From Hyphomicrobiaceae bacterium (GTDB lineage Bacteria; Pseudomonadota; Alphaproteobacteria; Rhizobiales; Hyphomicrobiaceae), in the NCBI GenBank assembly GCA_017353825.1, contig JAFMSC010000134.1, positions 1-9,355 of the forward strand: a DNA stretch of 9,355 bases. The letters are read 5' to 3'. Shown here piece after piece: positions 6,459-9,355 of the stretch. The notes beneath the pieces are model-generated. The model worked only from the letters and a program-made list of their open reading frames with translations. It had not been told where the DNA came from and made no database searches. The translations under genes were made by a program, and so were the position numbers. Every line of letters starts with the position of its first letter. The stretch's first letter is position 1.

Positions 6459-7220
6459 TCACGGGCGCAGCAGGAGGTAGGCGCCTTGCGCCAAATAGAC
6501 GGTGGCGATGGCGGCGATGATGCGCGCGGCCCAGAGGCGGAACTGGGCATCGCTGAGCCGGTCCAGGACCGGCCGCGCCAGCGAGGTGCCCGCGATCGAG
6601 GCCGCGACAGCCGCTGCGGCCAGGAGCGGATCGAGGCTGCCCGCCTGACCGACGAGGCCGCCGAAATAGCTGAGCTTGGCGCCGTGGCTCGCGAGCTGGC
6701 ACACCGCCTTGGTGGCGACGATCTGGCGGCGGTCGAGCCTGCCGCTGAGGAAGAACGCGTCGATCAGGGGGCCTGACACCCCGGCAAGCAGCATCAGGGC
6801 CATGGACGCCGAGCCGAACAGTATTCCGTGACCGAGCCGCTGCGGGTCCGGCTTGAGCGTGCCCGGCACCAGCCTGATCGCGAACGGCGACAGCCCGAGC
6901 AGAATGAAGGCCAACGGCTTCGAGGGCACGTACTGCCACAGACTCCATGCGAGAAACGCCAGCGCGCAGCCCGCGAGGAAGTTAGCGGCGGCTCGCCAGT
7001 GCGCATGGCGCGCCCACAGGACACCCCGCCAGCCGTTGGAGGCCATCTGCGCCACGGCATGCAAGGCCATGGCCTCGGGAAGGGGGAGCAGGGCCAGCAG
7101 CACGCCCATCAGAATGAGCCCGCCCGCCATGCCGAAGATGCCGGACAGGAACGCGGTGGCGACCATCGTGGAGACAAGTCCGAGCACGAGGGCGGCCGGC
7201 ATGGCGGACACGGCGGACAT
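6459..7220 (-). CDS. TauE/SafE-family sulfite/organosulfur-type permease
   Basis: This is an inner-membrane carrier of the TauE/SafE (DUF81) family. Members are linked to export of sulfite, sulfoacetate or related anions, but the substrate cannot be read from sequence. The 253 residues give about eight hydrophobic segments. They show the two half-repeats of the family: GIFGMAGGLILMGVLL (27-42) and LLAGVSGPLIDAFFL (144-158), then ATKAVCQLASHGAKL (169-183) and the conserved tail GTSLARPVLDRLSDAQFR (211-228). The ATG at 7220 has GGGAGG ten bases upstream. An internal ATG at 7202 lacks a Shine-Dalgarno, so the longer form is preferred. It converges on the DUF1223 gene and is divergent from the LysR gene, which probably controls it. 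The 110-base convergent gap (6349-6458) shows no clear terminator. Confidence 0.88.
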   Translation of the reverse strand: MSAVSAMPAALVLGLVSTMVATAFLSGIFGMAGGLILMGVLLALLPLPEAMALHAVAQMASNGWRGVLWARHAHWRAAANFLAGCALAFLAWSLWQYVPSKPLAFILLGLSPFAIRLVPGTLKPDPQRLGHGILFGSASMALMLLAGVSGPLIDAFFLSGRLDRRQIVATKAVCQLASHGAKLSYFGGLVGQAGSLDPLLAAAAVAASIAGTSLARPVLDRLSDAQFRLWAARIIAAIATVYLAQGAYLLLRP

Positions 7221-7318
7221 TGGGTGGGGCCCTCCCGGCCCAGCTCTATGCGCCGGTTGCCGGCAGCAGAAAAGCCGAGATATCTTGCGCTCAGCATGAG
7301 TTTTCCCGATGGTGGGCG
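7221..7318. promoter_or_regulatory. Divergent TauE/LysR control region
   Basis: These 98 bases lie between the two starts. For the LysR gene, TTGCCG (7257-7262) and TATCTT (7281-7286) are separated by 18 bases, each matching four of six consensus positions, which would give a short leader. Two perfect 8-bp palindromes overlap these hexamers: TGCCGGCA (7258-7265) and AGATATCT (7278-7285). A four-base CTCA/TGAG dyad (7290-7300) follows. LysR regulators commonly bind such divergent intervals and repress their own gene, so these dyads are candidate sites. No classical dyad-containing T-N11-A box stands out. Confidence 0.4.
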
Positions 7319-8197
7319 ATGCGCCGGCTGCCGCATCTCAATGGCATCAGGGCGTTCGACGCCGCGGCCAGACGCGGCAGCTTCGCCGGCGCCGCCGCCG
7401 AGCTCAACGTGTCCGCCGCCGCCGTCAGCCGCATGGTGCGGGTGCTCGAGGAGCGCGTGGGCGTGGCCCTGTTCGAGCGCGGCGCCAACCGGCTGACGCT
7501 CACTGCGCGCGGGCGCGCCTACCATGTCGGCTTGTCGCCGATCCTGGACGCACTTGCGCAACTCACCGACCAGGTAACGGCGCAGGCTGCCGGCCGCATC
7601 CTGACCATCGGCGTCGGACCTACCTTTGCCGTGCGCTGGCTGATCCCGAGGCTGGCTTCCTTCCAAGAGGTGGCGCCCGACATCGAGGTGCGCGTCACCA
7701 GCGGCGGCGCCGCGGCCCCGTTTGCCGATGACTGGACGTGCGGCATCAAGCTGGGCGACGGGCGGTGGGCGGGGCTCGTCGCCGAGCGTCTGTTCGATGC
7801 TGACCTCACGCCCGTGTGCATGCCGCGGCTGGCGCAGCGCCTCAAGTCGCCACACCAGCTCAAGCCGCAGACGCTCCTGCGCGTGGCGCACGCGCACGAG
7901 GACTGGCCGCTGTGGCTCGCGGCTGCGGGGCTGTCGGAGATGGCGGCGGCGGGCCCGATGTTCGAGTTCTACGGGCATGCGCTGCAGGCAGCCAGCGACG
8001 GCGTCGGCGTGACGCTCGGCATCCGACCCTACATCGACGACGACTTGAGGGCCGGGCGGCTGGTGGCGCCGTTCAAGCTCTCGGTGTCGAAGGGCAGCGG
8101 CTGGTATCTCGTGTCCAGGGCTGCCCGTGCGGCGGAGCCGGCCTTCCTGGCCTTCCAGAGCTGGATCAGAAAAGCAGCGCGCACCTCGTTGGCCTGA
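7319..8197 (+). CDS. LysR-family transcriptional regulator, GcvA-like
   Basis: This is a 292-residue DNA-binding regulator. The N-terminal winged helix-turn-helix (about 4-62) reads LPHLNGIRAFDAAARRGSF, then AAAELNVSAAAVSRMVRVLEERVGVALFERG, in the style of GcvA, which controls glycine cleavage genes. A linker helix (63-90) leads to a periplasmic-binding-protein-like effector domain from ILTIGVGPTFAVRWLIPRL (94-112), with IKLGDGRWAGLVAERLFD (143-160) and PVCMPRL, again GcvA-like. The ligand is unknown. The ATG at 7319 is chosen because it places the family's short lead (MRRLPHLNGI) right. An upstream in-frame TTG at 7220 would overlap the divergent gene's start and add a non-family sequence. 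The Shine-Dalgarno is weak (GGTGGG). Its likely target is the divergent permease gene, plus itself. Confidence 0.9.
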   Translation: MRRLPHLNGIRAFDAAARRGSFAGAAAELNVSAAAVSRMVRVLEERVGVALFERGANRLTLTARGRAYHVGLSPILDALAQLTDQVTAQAAGRILTIGVGPTFAVRWLIPRLASFQEVAPDIEVRVTSGGAAAPFADDWTCGIKLGDGRWAGLVAERLFDADLTPVCMPRLAQRLKSPHQLKPQTLLRVAHAHEDWPLWLAAAGLSEMAAAGPMFEFYGHALQAASDGVGVTLGIRPYIDDDLRAGRLVAPFKLSVSKGSGWYLVSRAARAAEPAFLAFQSWIRKAARTSLA

Positions 8198-8217
8198 CGG
8201 GTGCTCCCTGCCACGCC

Positions 8218-8256
8218 GCACGCTGGGGACGCACGCTGGGGACGCACGCTGGGGAC
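8218..8256 (+). repeat. Three perfect tandem copies of a 13-bp unit after the LysR gene
   Basis: The unit GCACGCTGGGGAC occurs three times without change or spacer (8218-8230, 8231-8243, 8244-8256), starting 21 bases after the LysR stop. The GGGGAC core resembles short dispersed repeats I recall from other proteobacterial genomes, but I cannot verify a match. A single GTGTCCC, complementary to GGGAC plus flanking bases, lies at 8305-8311 and might pair with a unit in RNA. No transposase is present in the window. Confidence 0.85.
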
Positions 8257-8330
8257 ATCAGTGCGGATCGGGCATTGTTGGCATCCTCGTGAGGGGTCCG
8301 GGCAGTGTCCCGCGCCGGCCCATCTCGTCC

Positions 8331-8360
8331 TTGACAGGCGTGGTGGCGCATTGGACAAAT
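8331..8360 (+). promoter_or_regulatory. Candidate sigma-70 promoter for the GntR regulator
   Basis: TTGACA (8331-8336) is a perfect -35 hexamer. The matching -10 is poor: ACAAAT (8355-8360) at an 18-base spacing or GACAAA (8354-8359) at 17. The position 65-94 bases before the start codon suits a short leader. The FadR-type operator begins on its last base, so binding would block initiation. Confidence 0.4.
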
Positions 8361-8370
8361 GGTCAGACCA
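8360..8370. promoter_or_regulatory. FadR-class operator palindrome TGGTCAGACCA
   Basis: TGGTC-A-GACCA is a perfect five-plus-five inverted repeat. It fits the FadR-subfamily consensus as I recall it (GT-M-N-K-AC core, or TNGTNNNACNA). It sits 54 bases before the start of a FadR-type gene and at the end of its candidate promoter, the expected place for autorepression. Flanking TTGG (8351-8354) and CCAA (8368-8371) add an outer imperfect dyad. Confidence 0.65.
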
Positions 8371-8424
8371 AAACACGCGAAACAAAGAACGTGATGGGGG
8401 GGCGGCGCGCAAGGGAGCAGAGGC

Positions 8425-9243
8425 TTGCCGATTGAGGTGCTGACACCGCGACGACTCTACCGCCAGATCGCCGATCAGCTTCGCCAGCTCATCGACGATG
8501 GCGAGTATGCGGTGGGCAGCCGGCTTCCCACTGAGCGTGAGCTTGCCGAGAAGCTTGGCGTCTCGCGCCCGACCGTGCGGGAGGCCCTGATCGCCCTGGA
8601 GGTCGAAGGGCGCCTCAGGATCAAGGTCGGCTCCGGCATCTACGTCATCGAGCAGCAGCCCGCGGCCACGCCGCCGCTCCCCGATCCGGTCGCCGGCCCC
8701 TTCGAGCTGCTCAGCGCCCGAGCCTTCGTCGAAAGCGCCGTGGCGGAGGAAGCCGCCAGAGTTGCAGGGCCCGAGGATGTTGCGCGGCTCGACGCCTTGC
8801 TCAACGAAGCGGAAGGCACGCCGTTGTCGTGCGATGCCTGGATCACCCTCGACCGCCAGTTCCACATCGGCCTCGTGACGATGCTCGGCAACGCCGTGCT
8901 CGTGCGCTGTGTCGGCGACCTGTTCGACCAGCGCATCAACCCTTATTACGCGCGTCTGGCCCAGCACTTCGAGAACCCCGCCACGTGGCGCACCGCCCAC
9001 GAGGAGCACAGGGCCGTACGGGACGCCATCGCCGGCCACTATCCGCAGCGGGCGCGGGCCGCGATGCGCGTACACCTGGAGCGCTCACACGAGCGCTTCT
9101 GTCGCGATTTCGGCGAGGCGCCCGATCGCCGCCACGGCACCCCTGATGCCGAGCGCAGGGCGCGTGCGCGCCAGGCCCTGGGCAAGGTTGCTCGCGTCCA
9201 GCCGCAGACGGGGACGGCACGGATCGGTAGGAAGGTCACCTAG
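8425..9243 (+). CDS. GntR-family transcriptional regulator, FadR subfamily (FCD domain)
   Basis: This is a 272-residue one-component regulator. Residues 10-76 are the GntR winged helix: LYRQIADQLRQLIDDGEY, the hallmark GSRLPTERELAEKLGVSRPT (31-50) with VREALIALEVEGRL, and the wing KVGSGIYV. An all-helical FCD effector domain (about 92-222) follows, with the metal-ligand pattern D143, H147 (LDRQFHIGL), H195 (EEHRAVRDAI) and H217 (RVHLERS), as expected for metal-assisted binding of small carboxylates. The ligand is not identifiable. The final 50 residues are an arginine-rich tail beyond the usual family end. The start is TTG at 8425, supported by AAGGGAG seven bases upstream. A FadR-class operator lies in its own promoter, so negative autoregulation is likely. 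Targets probably include a gene beyond the right edge. Confidence 0.93.
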   Translation: MPIEVLTPRRLYRQIADQLRQLIDDGEYAVGSRLPTERELAEKLGVSRPTVREALIALEVEGRLRIKVGSGIYVIEQQPAATPPLPDPVAGPFELLSARAFVESAVAEEAARVAGPEDVARLDALLNEAEGTPLSCDAWITLDRQFHIGLVTMLGNAVLVRCVGDLFDQRINPYYARLAQHFENPATWRTAHEEHRAVRDAIAGHYPQRARAAMRVHLERSHERFCRDFGEAPDRRHGTPDAERRARARQALGKVARVQPQTGTARIGRKVT

Positions 9244-9300
9244 CAGGAGAGAGCAAACGAAACCACGCAAGGCTGCCTTTCCAACAATCAGAACACCCTC

Positions 9301-9344
9301 GGACTCCCATGGACTCCCCCGTGGACCCCCCATGCACCCCTCAT
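9301..9344 (+). repeat. Imperfect 10-12-bp tandem array at the right edge, ending in a Shine-Dalgarno
   Basis: Four related units run head to tail: GGACTCCCAT (9301-9310), GGACTCCCCCGT (9311-9322), GGACCCCCCAT (9323-9333) and GCACCCCTCAT (9334-9344). They are followed by GGAGGACTGCC to the window end. Unit lengths of 10, 12, 11 and 11 and point changes suggest an old array. GGAGGA (9345-9350) is a strong ribosome-binding site, so a gene probably begins within a few bases of the edge. The 57 bases before the array (9244-9300) show nothing recognisable. Confidence 0.55.
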
Positions 9345-9355
9345 GGAGGACTGCC

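Noticed and set aside
7220..7318. In-frame TTG extension of the LysR gene (33 extra residues)
   Set aside because: It overlaps the divergent permease start by one base, adds sequence outside the LysR family start and lacks a ribosome site. The ATG at 7319 fits the family.
8218..8256. CRISPR array
   Set aside because: The units are 13 bases, contiguous and without spacers, and there are no cas genes.

Overview
The window is high-GC DNA with the look of an alphaproteobacterial chromosome. It holds eight genes, seven complete and one cut by the left edge, plus short intergenic regions rich in small repeats. The taxonomic call rests on the compact ccmABCD cluster divergent from an AcnA-type aconitase followed by a DUF1223 gene. 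I recall that order from Rhizobiales and relatives but cannot check it here. The order and genus are not determinable.

Left block (1-2512, minus strand): the c-type cytochrome biogenesis genes, read right to left as ccmA, ccmB, ccmC, ccmD. CcmA is the ATPase and CcmB a membrane subunit of the machine that releases heme-loaded CcmE. CcmC loads heme onto CcmE. CcmD, cut by the left edge, is the small membrane adaptor. ccmA and ccmB overlap by four bases and ccmC and ccmD are four bases apart, but a gap of 297 bases separates ccmB from ccmC. Middle block (2654-6348, plus strand): acnA, encoding a complete 895-residue aconitase with all three Fe-S cluster cysteines, starts divergently from ccmA. 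After a 254-base structured spacer comes a secreted DUF1223 protein with a thioredoxin-like CxxC motif. The block therefore combines heme delivery, an Fe-S enzyme and a probable extracytoplasmic thiol protein.

Right block (6459-9243): a TauE/SafE-family permease on the minus strand converges on the DUF1223 gene. It is divergent from a GcvA-like LysR regulator, the classic arrangement of a transporter with its regulator. Further right is a FadR-type GntR regulator with its own TTGACA promoter element and a clear FadR-class operator, suggesting autorepression. The window ends in a short repeated leader with a Shine-Dalgarno-like GGAGGA almost at the edge, so another gene probably starts just outside.

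The genes belong to known families and I see no new multi-gene system, mobile element, CRISPR array or RNA gene. The unusual part is between the genes. Most of the longer gaps carry their own unrelated short tandem repeat: 10 bp x2 before ccmC, 12 bp x3.5 before acnA, degenerate 7 bp x4 and 16 bp x2 after acnA, 13 bp x3 after the LysR gene, and an imperfect 10-12 bp x4 array at the right edge. In two cases (acnA and the right edge) the array runs directly into the Shine-Dalgarno sequence.
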